Assembly (NCBI GenBank): GCA_963798805.1
Contig: CAWCVC010000004.1
Span: 1 to 48,744, forward strand
Origin: CAVZCK01 sp963798805
GTDB taxonomy: Bacteria > Pseudomonadota > Alphaproteobacteria > Rhizobiales > Rhodomicrobiaceae
Reading direction: 5' to 3'
DNA length: 48,744 nt
Shown here: positions 41,085-48,744 of the stretch, in pieces
How positions within the stretch are numbered: position 1 is the first letter of the stretch
Layout of the letters: every line of letters starts with the position of its first letter
Program-made: the position numbers and the translations under genes
Notes under the pieces: model-generated
Database searches by the model: none
What the model was told of the DNA's origin: nothing
Seen by the model: the letters and a program-made list of their open reading frames with translations, nothing else

Positions 41085-41315
41085 CTAGGAGGATCTTTTC
41101 ATCCGCACGCCTGGTCGATCTCCATTCGTGAATTCGACACCGGCCTTTTCCAGCGCATTCCGGATGGCTTCTAAAGTGCGCGGTTTTAACTCTTCGCCGT
41201 TTTCAAGTCGTGTCAGCGTGTTTGTCGAGACGTCGGCCATGGTAGCCACGTCGCGGACGCTCAATTTTAGTGCGGCACGCGCCATACGATATTGCTCAGG
41301 AGTAATTATCGTCAT
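41085..41315 (-). CDS. XRE-family transcriptional regulator
   Basis: 76 codons from ATG 41315 (MTIITPEQYRMARAALKLSV); an ATG at 41339 in the same frame would add eight residues. The Cro/C1-type helix-turn-helix is clear: VRDVATMADVSTNTLTRLEN followed by GEELKPRTLEAIRNALEKAG. It is close in length and layout to the single-domain XRE proteins common in alphaproteobacterial mobile elements. It faces the 84-codon gene at 41486 across a 170-bp gap that contains a perfect palindrome, so it probably regulates both directions. Confidence 0.85.
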   Translation of the reverse strand: MTIITPEQYRMARAALKLSVRDVATMADVSTNTLTRLENGEELKPRTLEAIRNALEKAGVEFTNGDRPGVRMKRSS

Positions 41316-41382
41316 TGTGTATCGAAATCGAGTTGACATGTCGAATTTCAGGCCGCATCATCAAGCTGCGGTATCGATTTCG

Positions 41383-41396
41383 CTACCATATGGTAG
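41383..41396. promoter_or_regulatory. Perfect 14-bp palindrome, probable XRE operator
   Basis: CTACCATATGGTAG between the divergent XRE regulator and the gene at 41486. The location in a divergent promoter region and the dyad symmetry fit an operator for a Cro/C1-type dimer. Binding by the neighbour is an inference. Confidence 0.5.
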
Positions 41397-41485
41397 AATC
41401 GCTTTGCTGCAAACTAGAACGGCCCGACGAGGTGCTCGTAACACCGTCGCCGGACCTGACCAGCCAACCTGTTGTGGAGGTAAGC

Positions 41486-41740
41486 ATGGCTGAGAATGAG
41501 AATACCCCGCCTAATGGCGAGGGCAATATGCGCGTGGAGATCACCACGCTGATTTATGAAACCCAGATCCTGTTTGAGGCAGTTGTGGCGGCTCTTGAGA
41601 GCCTCAAGGCTCTACCGGAGGCAAAGCTTCTCACCGAGCAACTCGGCGTAATTCAGAAGCTTGCGTCCCAGGCAGGTGAAGCGCTGGAAACGCTGAGCAA
41701 TACTATTCCAAATATCTTCCAGCCGCACCCGACAGGCTGA
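41486..41740 (+). CDS. Small hypothetical protein (84 aa)
   Basis: ATG 41486 with GGAGG six bases upstream. The product is acidic and helical (MAENENTPPNGEGNMRVEIT, then IYETQILFEAVVAALESLKA), without cysteine, membrane segment or known motif. It is divergent from the XRE regulator at 41085 and probably controlled by it. I do not recognise the family. Confidence 0.6.
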   Translation: MAENENTPPNGEGNMRVEITTLIYETQILFEAVVAALESLKALPEAKLLTEQLGVIQKLASQAGEALETLSNTIPNIFQPHPTG

Positions 41741-41922
41741 GTCAACGCCTTACGATTTGGCGGCGTTCGCGCCGCCATTTTCAGCGCCTCGGATTCGCGT
41801 TTCGATATAGTCAAGTTTCGCAACTGCCCGGCTTCAAGGGCGGTTCCAAGACTCTGCCGCATAGAGTCGAATACCATCGGTTGTCCTAGCGACTGGCACG
41901 CCAATCACGCTTCCGAATTTGA

Positions 41923-43665
41923 TCATGCTTGTCCCGGTAGGCCTCGGCCGCGGTCGACTGACCAGTTGACGCGGCTCGGCGTAACAATGCCCAGCACGGC
42001 ACGGCCCCGTAATGGCTCGAGCGATGGGCGCCATGGCGCAAGGGTGAACGTGTCCTCCTGGCGGATGATCGCCAGACGACCGGTTGGGGTTGAAATCGAT
42101 CTTTCGTAAATCCCAACGATCCGTGTGCCCGCTTCTTGTGGCAGGTAGGCGGCCCCAAGCTCTTTGGACAGCGTGGCAGCCAATCGCCGGTTTTCACGCT
42201 GACGTAAAGCAGCGAGCAGTTGCGGTTTGATCGCGATCTCACCCGCCGGCATTCTGCGAGCGAGCCCTTCGCGAACCAGCCACTCGGCCCGATCCGCGAG
42301 TGCATTTTTGAGTTCGGCCGCAAACCCACGCGAGCTTTCCTGGACCGGTTGACCGCCCAAATGCGCGCGGTCCAACCAGGTCGGGTCATCATAGGCCGGG
42401 AGCTGGCTCAGCTTTACGGTCGACAGCATTTCGAGGCGCGGCCTTGCTGTCGGCTTGTCCTTCAGACGATTGCTAGTGAGCGAAACGATCATGCCGCGGG
42501 ATGGTACTTCGGAAGGCGTGAGCCGCCCAAGCTCGGCGTAATGAGCACGGCCATCAACTGCATCGATCACCACCCAACTGCGGTCGGTAATCTCGTCGAC
42601 CATGCCGACGCCGGCGATCTTACCAATGAGGGGAGCCTTGCGCGTGCCGCGCTCGAAAACGGCAAGGTCTGCGGCACCACGCTCAATTCGTGCTTGCCGC
42701 AAGGCGCGTTGCATCATCTTGAAGGTGTCGGCGCGCTCACCAAGGGCGCGCAGCTTGGGCTCGAGCTTCGGATCAAGACGCCAGACGCCCGGCTGCAACT
42801 CGCTGGCAAGGCCGAGCCCCTCCAAGGTCTGCAGACGGCCGATCTGCAAGCTCTGCTGCTGCGGGTCGGAGGCATGCGCGGCCGTGACGGCGAGAATATC
42901 ATCCGCCGCCCGTCCGACGATCTTGCGGTCAAGACGTGTCAAGCGCTCCTGTTCGACTTCATTGGTCAGTTTCCGCAGGCGCTCGATCTCGGTTTCGGGA
43001 CCGAGTTCTAGGGTAACCAGCGCCTGGGCACGCGCACGGATGCCGTAGGCGATATAGTCGCGGGCCATAACCAGCTCACGGCCTCGTTGATCGCGACCTC
43101 GGATCACCAGATGGGTGTGGGGATGCCCGGTATTGAAGTGGTCGACGGCAACCCAATCGAGATGCGCATCGAGATCATGCTCCATCTGCGCGACCAGGTC
43201 GCGTATGAACGGCTTCAGATCGGTGATCCTTCCACTATCCTCGGGGGCTACGATGAATCGGAATTGATGCGGGTCATTCTCCGAGCGCTGAAGGAACGCG
43301 GCGGCGTCAGCATGGTCATCGCCCGCCATGTAGAGCTGCCCGGCGTCGCCCTCGCGTGTGACACCATCGCGGAGGATGTAATGAATATGTGCACGAGCGG
43401 CCCCCAGATCGCCGGCTTTGATGACCGCATAGCGTGCCTTGACGATGACGCGCCGACTACCCGGGGCGATCAGTCCGCTGGCGGCGCGCAGGCCGGTGCC
43501 CGTTCCGCGACGTAAGCTGCCCGGCTTGAGGTGGCCGTACCTGCGCGAGGCGCGTGCACCGGTACGCCCGACAATACGGAGCGCTTTGGTGCTGTGACTT
43601 TGCAATCGGCCGCGACCAGCATCGCCAATCCGGCCGAGCTTGAGTTCCAGATCGTCGTCCACCAT
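41923..43665 (-). CDS. Relaxase (DUF3363/VirD2-like mobilization nuclease)
   Basis: 580 codons from ATG 43665, with GGAG eight bases upstream. The relaxase signature is seen in DWVAVDHFNTGHPHTHLVIR (the HxHxH metal triad in GHPHTHLVI), preceded by HIHYILRDGVTREG and QFRFIVAPEDSG and an early Arg-rich region. The C-terminal part (RSWVVIDAVDGRAHYAELGR) matches DUF3363. Such relaxases nick at oriT and pilot the strand in conjugative transfer. No other transfer genes (coupling protein, T4SS) are in the window. The typical length and intact motif suggest a functional gene. An oriT would be expected near its start. Confidence 0.9.
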   Translation of the reverse strand: MVDDDLELKLGRIGDAGRGRLQSHSTKALRIVGRTGARASRRYGHLKPGSLRRGTGTGLRAASGLIAPGSRRVIVKARYAVIKAGDLGAARAHIHYILRDGVTREGDAGQLYMAGDDHADAAAFLQRSENDPHQFRFIVAPEDSGRITDLKPFIRDLVAQMEHDLDAHLDWVAVDHFNTGHPHTHLVIRGRDQRGRELVMARDYIAYGIRARAQALVTLELGPETEIERLRKLTNEVEQERLTRLDRKIVGRAADDILAVTAAHASDPQQQSLQIGRLQTLEGLGLASELQPGVWRLDPKLEPKLRALGERADTFKMMQRALRQARIERGAADLAVFERGTRKAPLIGKIAGVGMVDEITDRSWVVIDAVDGRAHYAELGRLTPSEVPSRGMIVSLTSNRLKDKPTARPRLEMLSTVKLSQLPAYDDPTWLDRAHLGGQPVQESSRGFAAELKNALADRAEWLVREGLARRMPAGEIAIKPQLLAALRQRENRRLAATLSKELGAAYLPQEAGTRIVGIYERSISTPTGRLAIIRQEDTFTLAPWRPSLEPLRGRAVLGIVTPSRVNWSVDRGRGLPGQA

Positions 43666-44222
43666 TGCTCTGCTCCATCGCCGATGAATGACATCGACGT
43701 GGCCATAGCCGCCGAGACATCAAGGTGGAGTCGCCATAGGCCTTTGGTACAGGAAGACAATCACTGACGATCACGCCACTGAGCCTCACATGGAGTCGCG
43801 CTAAGTCTTAGACCTTCAACGACTTTCTCGCTGTGTAGCGCGGTCTCTTTATCTTGATCTCCTCGTCAGATCATTCCGCATTCGAAAATGCACGTCAGCA
43901 CTCCGCCTCACGATGCTGAGATATTGCATGCAGACATGTCGTCGGCTCAGCTGAAGCGATAGTATACACGCGATCAGAATATTGTCTGCGCGTCGACGCG
44001 CGGCGCCGTGGGAAATGCGGTCGAGTGCGCCATGACCCGAATGTGTACAGCTCACTCTCGGCGATGAAACCAACCTATCGACAATCACTTTGCGGATAAT
44101 GACGCGATTTGCTAATGCGGCGATAAATCCGGCCGGAAAGCCTCCTACGAATTGCCGGTCGAGGCATTTGGCTGTGCATATTCGCGCGGCATGACGAGAT
44201 GAGCGGACGGAACCTCGGTGTC
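43666..44222. other. Gene-free region upstream of the relaxase, possible oriT region
   Basis: 557 bp without a supported gene. It contains a perfect 14-bp palindrome at 43988-44001 (GCGCGTCGACGCGC). Origins of transfer often lie directly upstream of relaxase genes, so this is the natural place to look, but no nic-site consensus could be recognised. Confidence 0.35.
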
Positions 44223-44513
44223 TCAGTGCGTATTTGTTTTAGCGTCGATCGAACTCTCTTGCTGTCCTGAGGATTTGAGAATCTCATGCAATTCGTCGAG
44301 GAGACCGGAGGGGCGGACTTGGAGTGCTTCGGCGATTTCGATAAATTCGATGACGCTCAAACGCCGCTCTCCGCCCTCATATTTGGCGACGAAGGATTGC
44401 GGCTTCCCCAGACGCTTTGCAAGCTCGGTCTGGGTGAGGCCACGGTCCGTGCGCTGCCGAAGAAGCAGCTTGCGCAGCTCGATCTGCCGCGGCGAGCGCA
44501 GGGTGTCGCGCAT
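44223..44513 (-). CDS. XRE-family transcriptional regulator
   Basis: 96 codons from ATG 44513. The helix-turn-helix is textbook Cro/C1: LTQTELAKRLGKPQSFVAKY, then EGGERRLSVIEFIEIAEALQ. The tail is polar. It is divergent from the gene at 44639 across a 125-bp region with a 10-bp-arm inverted repeat, so it is most likely an autoregulator that also controls that gene. Confidence 0.9.
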   Translation of the reverse strand: MRDTLRSPRQIELRKLLLRQRTDRGLTQTELAKRLGKPQSFVAKYEGGERRLSVIEFIEIAEALQVRPSGLLDELHEILKSSGQQESSIDAKTNTH

Positions 44514-44563
44514 GGAAGAGGCCAGCCTGGATTTAATGCGGCCTCAGGAAATAATCCCATTTC

Positions 44564-44590
44564 CGGATTATCCCATTTTAGGATAATCCG
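44564..44590. promoter_or_regulatory. Inverted repeat operator for the neighbouring XRE protein
   Basis: Perfect 10-bp arms CGGATTATCC and GGATAATCCG separated by seven bases (CATTTTA). A third, imperfect half-site (AATAATCC) lies 16 bases upstream with a near-identical spacer (CATTTCC), giving three half-sites in evenly spaced array. It sits in the divergent promoter region between 44513 and 44639. The repressor is inferred from position. Confidence 0.65.
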
Positions 44591-44638
44591 AAGAAGCGAA
44601 TGCGCCGTCTGCTTGGGCGGAACGAATGGAGGAAGCGC

Positions 44639-45058
44639 ATGGGCAATGCGATCACGCTATGCGCCTATGTTGAGCGCGCGATGGATGGTTCGGATGGATA
44701 TGTTGCTGGTCTGAGGAACTTCGATGGCGGTGAAATCTGGCTAAAGCTCTCGCTCCCGGCAGAGGTGGTTGAATGCACGATCCTGAAAGGTGCGCGTCTT
44801 TCTGTTATGCTGTTGCCCTGTGGCCGGCTTGCCTTCGATGCCGAGGGACTAAGCGATGAGGCCCTTGAGGTGGCGGGGGCCGAAGAGCCCTTCAGGGATT
44901 TGACGCTTGAGATGCTGGTTCGCACGTGCCTGGATCCGGCGCTTCTGAAAGGCGAGGACGATTTGCCAAGGGATCTCGATGCGCTTCGTGGTCAATTGCA
45001 GCGGGCTTTGCAACTAGTCGATGAAACGCGGAGCAGGCTGAGCGGGCTGCAGTCCTAA
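44639..45058 (+). CDS. Hypothetical protein (139 aa), divergent to XRE regulator
   Basis: ATG 44639 with GGAGG six bases upstream, preferred over an upstream in-frame ATG at 44600. The product starts MGNAITLCAYVERAMDGSDG, has a beta-rich middle (EIWLKLSLPAEVVECTILKG) and a helical C-terminus with a coiled-coil-like end (LDALRGQLQRALQLVDETRS). I do not recognise the family. The gene begins 49 bp after the operator repeat at 44564-44590. Confidence 0.65.
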   Translation: MGNAITLCAYVERAMDGSDGYVAGLRNFDGGEIWLKLSLPAEVVECTILKGARLSVMLLPCGRLAFDAEGLSDEALEVAGAEEPFRDLTLEMLVRTCLDPALLKGEDDLPRDLDALRGQLQRALQLVDETRSRLSGLQS

Positions 45059-45448
45059 TTTCGTGGCTAACCGTTCAACCCCGACGAGAAGTGTGTCGTT
45101 CGGCAGAGTGATCGTGACCCGGACGGGCCAAGCCAGCGGCGTGGAAACGGAGCTGGCTTGGTCGAGCCCGGTTGCCGGGCGAGATAGAGCACGGCCCCGG
45201 CCCTGGCCGGGGCTGCCCCAAGATGCCCAGAAGAACTTCAGGCGCTCACGACTGCTCGACACTCACTTATCGCCGTCGGCGGCCCGACGTGCGCCGGAGA
45301 GTTTCGCCTCATTACAGTCATCAGTGCTCATCAAGAGAACGACCAAAAGTGACTTTTTCTGCCGCGGTATGAGATCGCCATCACGGGGCAAGCGCAAAAG
45401 CGACCCTGAGTGGACTGTAGAGACGCCAGACTTCCAATATGCCCATAC
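45059..45448. other. Gene-free stretch with GC hairpins
   Basis: 390 bp without a supported gene. It contains GC-rich hairpins: GCCCGG/CCGGGC near 45166-45180 and a longer one with arms GCCCCGGCC and GGCCGGGGC near 45193-45212, which lack a U-run. At 45264-45314 is one copy of a direct repeat whose other copy is at 48673-48723. Confidence 0.4.
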
Positions 45449-46693
45449 TCAGTTGCCAGAACTCGACGCGACCGGTTTCCGCGATAGCAATGCGAACAAT
45501 GCTCCAACCAGAAGCACGTTTGCGATAGCGATCGCGAACACCGCGGCCAATGCACCATTCGCACCAAGTCCATCAATGAGCATTGCTCCCACTGAGGGCG
45601 ACGCGGCTTGCACAATCAGGCTGGGCATGGCGATTCGGCCCATAATTGCGGGATAATCCCGCGCCCCAAACACCGCGAGCGGCAGCGTGCCCCGTGCGAT
45701 CAACTCGATGCCAATGCCTGCGCCGTAGAAAATCAGCGCCGCCGCTACGATCGGCAGGCCTGCCCAGAGGAGCCCGACGCCTATCGCAACGAAGACGGTC
45801 GAGGCGAGCTTCGTCCAGATCGGATGATGAAATCGGCTTACCATCATCTCGATCGCCCGTGCGCCGACCTGCGCCGGTCCGACAATCGCCCCGAGAGCCA
45901 CCGCCGCCGCAAGGGCGATGTCTCGGGCCTGAAGAATTGTCAGCAGATGGACGGACAGCAGTGCGGAGATCATCGAACTGATGCTGATGACGAGCGCGAT
46001 TAGGGCAAACAGCGATTTCGATTCCGTTGGGATGAGCTGCTTGATATCGGCTGCGCGATCCTGCAACGCGGAGTGCGCCGCAGGTACAGCTTCTCGTTTC
46101 GCCTCCTTCGGAAGCGCGAAGATATAAAGCGGTAATAGCACCGCCAGATGAATGCCTGCATAGATCAAGCAGGTATTTCGCCAGCCGAACGCGGAAACCA
46201 GCATGGCTGAAAGCGGCCAGCAGACGGTGCTGGCAAATCCGCCAAACAGCGTCAGCGTCGTGATTGCCGTGCGCGCATGCTGGCCGTAGAGCCGGCCGAG
46301 CGTGGCGAACGCAGCATCGTAGAGGCCGGCACCCATGCCGATGCCGAGCACAAGCCAGGAGCAGATATAGATCGGCAGATTGGGCGAGAGCGCGAGACCG
46401 ACCAATCCGAGAGCGAGAAACACAGCACTCGTCGCAAGGACATGACGGCCGCCGAGATGCTGGATACTGTCGCCGACACGCGGCGAGACAATGCCAGCGA
46501 CGAGCAGGCCTAGCGACAAGCCTCCAACGACCCACGCCAGCGGCCAGCCCGTGTCGCTGGCGATCGGGTTGGCAAGCACCGCGAGTAGATAGTAGGATGA
46601 GCCCCAGGCGAGGATCTGCGTTACCCCGAGAACCGGGATAGTGGCACGCAGACCCTCATTCGATGGAAGCGTTTCCGTGGCCGAGGCACTCAC
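45449..46693 (-). CDS. MFS transporter of an ars-type operon
   Basis: 414 codons from GTG 46693, whose GTGA overlaps the stop of the upstream flavoprotein gene; an ATG at 46714 is also in frame. It is strongly hydrophobic with about 12 membrane segments (for example GVTQILAWGSSYYLLAVLAN and LFALIALVISISSMISALLS), a major facilitator layout with a mid-protein polar loop. Coupled translation with a flavin-dependent monooxygenase-like gene and an ArsR regulator upstream suggests export of an arsenic compound. The substrate is not shown by the sequence. Confidence 0.87.
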   Translation of the reverse strand: MSASATETLPSNEGLRATIPVLGVTQILAWGSSYYLLAVLANPIASDTGWPLAWVVGGLSLGLLVAGIVSPRVGDSIQHLGGRHVLATSAVFLALGLVGLALSPNLPIYICSWLVLGIGMGAGLYDAAFATLGRLYGQHARTAITTLTLFGGFASTVCWPLSAMLVSAFGWRNTCLIYAGIHLAVLLPLYIFALPKEAKREAVPAAHSALQDRAADIKQLIPTESKSLFALIALVISISSMISALLSVHLLTILQARDIALAAAVALGAIVGPAQVGARAIEMMVSRFHHPIWTKLASTVFVAIGVGLLWAGLPIVAAALIFYGAGIGIELIARGTLPLAVFGARDYPAIMGRIAMPSLIVQAASPSVGAMLIDGLGANGALAAVFAIAIANVLLVGALFALLSRKPVASSSGN

Positions 46694-48084
46694 GCTGCGG
46701 CCCCACAGCCGCATCCGGATTTTCCTTCGTCCTTTGCCACTGCATCGGCGAGGCAGCAGGCATCGGCATTGCTCGGCGCGGGGCCACCGCAGCATCCCGT
46801 GCCCGCGCCACCTTCTACGGAGAATGTCGTGGTGCAGACACCAGTCTCCGGGAGTACGAGCTGAACGGTGTCAGCCGCCACCATGTCTCCGGCAAGCGTG
46901 GCGGCGATGGAGCGAACTTGCTCGTAACCGGTCAGCAGAAGAAAGGTCGGAGCGCGGCCGTAGCTCTTGATACCGACGGTGTAGAACCCCGGCTCGATAT
47001 GGCCCAGCTCGCGATGTCCATGGGGCGGGACCGAGCCGCAGGAATGTACGTTGGGATCGATCAAGGGCCCGAGTGCCCTGGTGCTTTCAAGCCACGGATC
47101 GAGGTCAAGGCGCAACTCGCGCGTCAGGGATAGGTCCGGCCGCTGGCCGGTCGCCGCAATGATCCGATCGATGGGACCGATCCTTTGCGGCCCCTCGGCC
47201 GTCTCGCCCTCGACGATGATCCGATCGCCATCCTTGCGCACAGCGAGGACCGCGAAGCCAGCGACAAGGCGTAGACGTCCGCTCTCCACAAGATCTCGGG
47301 TGTCAGCGCCGAGCTCGCCACGCGCCGGCAACTGGTCGGCATCGCCGCCGCCATAGATGCGCGCAAGGTTGGTGCCGCGGGTCGCCCAGATCGCTGATGT
47401 TGACGGCACGGATTCTGCCAGCCTCGCGAGATCGAGTAGTGCGTTCGCAGCCGAGTGTCCTGCGCCGACGACAAGCGTCGTTCGACCGGCATAAAGGGCG
47501 CGGTCCCGCCCCATCACATCGGGAATGCCGTAGGCAATCCGGTCGCCGAACTCCGCCTCTCCGTCGGCGGGCAATCCGCTCGCGCCCAGCGGATTAGGGC
47601 TCGTCCACGTCCCGGAAGCATCGATCACCGCCCGAGCGAGATCGCGGCGCGAGCCATCGGCCGTACTGATCGACAGGAAAAAAGGCCGCTCTTCGCGTCC
47701 ACGGCTCACGACCTTGTCGAGACCGAGCCGGGAGATAGCCGTAACCCGCGCGCCGGTCTCGATCACCCCGGCAAGCTCCGGCGTCGCGGCGAGCGGCTCA
47801 AGGTAGTTCACGACGATTTCGCCGCCGGTGGGGAACACATCCATTGGCGGCATGCGCCAGCCCCGGCGTTCGAGCAGTATTGCGGCAGCCGGGTCGACGC
47901 AATAGCGCCAGGGCGTGAAGACGCGGACATGCCCCCAATCGCGCATGTTGGCGCCGACAGCGGGCCCGGCTTCGTAGAGTTTGACGGGCAGGTTGCGCGC
48001 GACAAGATGTGCCGCGGCGGCAAGTCCAACGGGGCCGCCGCCGATCACTGCTATGGGGAGGGATTCCAAGGCTTGTGTAGACAT
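46690..48084 (-). CDS. ArsO-like flavin monooxygenase-family protein with Cys-rich tail
   Basis: 464 codons from ATG 48084, with AGGA six bases upstream. The N-terminal FAD-binding Rossmann motif is IAVIGGGPVGLAAAAHLVAR, and a second nucleotide motif is TLVVGAGHSAANALLDLA, with DRIIAATGQRPDL between strand regions, as in flavin monooxygenase/lysine hydroxylase-type proteins. The last 45 residues form a Cys-rich tail (GCCGGPAPSNADACCLADAV and SGCGCG) that should bind thiophilic metal or arsenite. Related genes (ArsO type) occur in ars operons. It lies between arsR and the MFS gene and is likely induced by the same metal. Confidence 0.85.
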   Translation of the reverse strand: MSTQALESLPIAVIGGGPVGLAAAAHLVARNLPVKLYEAGPAVGANMRDWGHVRVFTPWRYCVDPAAAILLERRGWRMPPMDVFPTGGEIVVNYLEPLAATPELAGVIETGARVTAISRLGLDKVVSRGREERPFFLSISTADGSRRDLARAVIDASGTWTSPNPLGASGLPADGEAEFGDRIAYGIPDVMGRDRALYAGRTTLVVGAGHSAANALLDLARLAESVPSTSAIWATRGTNLARIYGGGDADQLPARGELGADTRDLVESGRLRLVAGFAVLAVRKDGDRIIVEGETAEGPQRIGPIDRIIAATGQRPDLSLTRELRLDLDPWLESTRALGPLIDPNVHSCGSVPPHGHRELGHIEPGFYTVGIKSYGRAPTFLLLTGYEQVRSIAATLAGDMVAADTVQLVLPETGVCTTTFSVEGGAGTGCCGGPAPSNADACCLADAVAKDEGKSGCGCGAAA

Positions 48085-48100
48085 ATTCGATCCTTCCGGG

Positions 48101-48114
48101 ATTATCGAAATAAT
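48101..48114. promoter_or_regulatory. Second operator-like inverted repeat, arsR-flavoprotein gap
   Basis: ATTAT and ATAAT around CGAA, in the 40-bp gap between the arsR stop and the flavoprotein start. It shares the TCGAAATA core with the repeat at 48483-48508, so the same regulator may bind both. Confidence 0.45.
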
Positions 48115-48124
48115 GCGCAATAGA

Positions 48125-48445
48125 TCAGGCTGCGGCCTCTCGCTCGCTCGCTGCACGCGGAGCATCAATGCAGCATTCGTCCACGAGAAAACCGACAAGG
48201 TTGTTCATCGCGAGGTAATTGGCGCGGCAGATAAGAGTCGTCGCCTGACGCTCCTGCGTGACCAGTTCGGTAAGAATGAGCCGATGCAGATGGTGCGACA
48301 GGGTCGAGGCTGGGATATCCAGTTTCTCCTGCAAGCTGCCCACCGGTAATCCGTCGTCTCCAGCCCGGACGAGGGTTCGGTAAACGTGAAGCCGCGTCGG
48401 ATTGCCGAGCGCTTCAAGCTGTTTTGCTGCTTGTTCGACATTCAT
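48125..48445 (-). CDS. arsR: ArsR-family metalloregulator
   Basis: 106 codons from ATG 48445 (MNVEQAAKQLEALGNPTRLH); the frame is open to 48523 but the upstream part overlaps the operator. The winged helix-turn-helix is clear (LPVGSLQEKLDIPASTLSHH, then LHRLILTELVTQERQAT). A C-terminal vicinal cysteine pair (FLVDECCIDAP) plus a single Cys in LICRANY provide a likely thiol site for As(III) or another soft metal. It is the first gene of the operon with the flavoprotein and the MFS exporter. Family members dissociate from their operator on metal binding. Confidence 0.88.
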   Translation of the reverse strand: MNVEQAAKQLEALGNPTRLHVYRTLVRAGDDGLPVGSLQEKLDIPASTLSHHLHRLILTELVTQERQATTLICRANYLAMNNLVGFLVDECCIDAPRAASEREAAA

Positions 48446-48482
48446 GGAAATAGACTGCAGTTCGGTGGGCGCAAACTCAATA

Positions 48483-48508
48483 GCTATTTCGACCGTTATC
48501 GAAATAGC
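48483..48508. promoter_or_regulatory. ArsR-type operator
   Basis: Perfect 10-bp arms GCTATTTCGA and TCGAAATAGC with a six-base spacer, 37 bp upstream of the arsR start. The size and position are typical of ArsR/SmtB operators overlapping the promoter. Binding by the neighbour is inferred. Confidence 0.65.
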
Positions 48509-48744
48509 AGGGTCTGATGCCAATCAACTTCATTCGCCGTTGTTGACGTCGCTGTGCGCCCCGTTGGATAGCACCGCCTCAATCGAGGCTCCACTGCCGC
48601 TTCTGGCTCACGGAGAGAAACACCCGCACCCTCACCGTGAACGGCAACAACGCGGCAGGGGCAGAATAGGCCCACTTCTCTCCGCCGCAGGCCAGCCGGG
48701 CACCGGAGAGTCTCGCCTCATCTCGGAAATCACGCTCGCTTCGC
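48509..48744. other. End of window; no gene recognised
   Basis: 236 bp. Contains one copy (48673-48723) of the direct repeat also found at 45264-45314, ungapped, 39 of 51 positions alike by hand count. No gene could be supported before the window ends. Confidence 0.4.

Noticed and set aside
42220..43011. 263-codon plus-strand frame inside the relaxase gene
   Set aside because: Fully antisense to the relaxase, whose motifs and length are intact.
45573..46535. 320-codon minus-strand frame overlapping the MFS gene in another frame
   Set aside because: Arg/Cys-rich nonsense translation; the MFS frame has the membrane segments.
1..48744. CRISPR array
   Set aside because: No regularly spaced repeats of 20-40 bp were seen anywhere in the window.

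Overview
The window looks like accessory DNA of an alphaproteobacterium, probably Hyphomicrobiales or a relative. It is GC-rich, with the gene set of alphaproteobacterial plasmids and integrative elements: strawberry-notch helicase, toprim protein, DUF2493, DUF736, a DUF3363-type relaxase and P4-type integrases. No ribosomal or core metabolic gene is present, so the taxon is an inference.

Layout. (1) 1-7271, plus strand: mobile-element backbone, namely a strawberry-notch helicase whose 5' end lies outside the window, a toprim protein, DUF2493, DUF736 and a 62-codon gene. (2) 7720-9645: an AT-rich patch with a decayed GCS2-like (carboxylate-amine ligase) gene and a truncated helical-repeat gene. 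(3) 9646-15350: scars of earlier insertions, namely the 3' end of a BREX brxL gene, the last codons of an integrase running into a tRNA-3'-end-like site, two intact divergent tyrosine recombinases, a frameshifted Fic gene and a RecD2-like scrap. (4) 15717-40541: a 7-deazapurine-in-DNA (Dpd) modification-restriction island. (5) 40690-45058: an IS5-family remnant, two XRE regulators each facing a small unknown gene across a palindromic operator, and a relaxase. (6) 45449-48508: an ArsR-type regulator, a flavin monooxygenase-like protein with a Cys-rich tail and an MFS exporter, with two operator-like inverted repeats.

The Dpd island is two convergent operons. The rightward operon (dpdC-like, dpdB, dpdA, a second dpdB, queE, queD, queC) is intact and tightly overlapping. 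QueD, QueE and QueC make preQ0; DpdA with DpdB is known to place it in DNA; DpdC is known to convert it to the amido form. GTP cyclohydrolase (folE) is absent, so the first step must come from elsewhere. The leftward operon (dpdE, F, G, H, I, J, K, D) holds three helicases, an ATPase, a PLD-family protein and unknown partners, the set linked to restriction of unmodified DNA. It is damaged as read: an IS630-family element sits in dpdF, dpdH has an in-frame TGA, and dpdD, E, F, G and J each carry a frameshift.

Every frameshift I could place (nine in host genes plus one in the IS transposase) has the same sign, equal to one extra base. That points to insertion-type sequencing or assembly error for many of them. 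The IS insertion and the nonsense codons cannot be explained that way.
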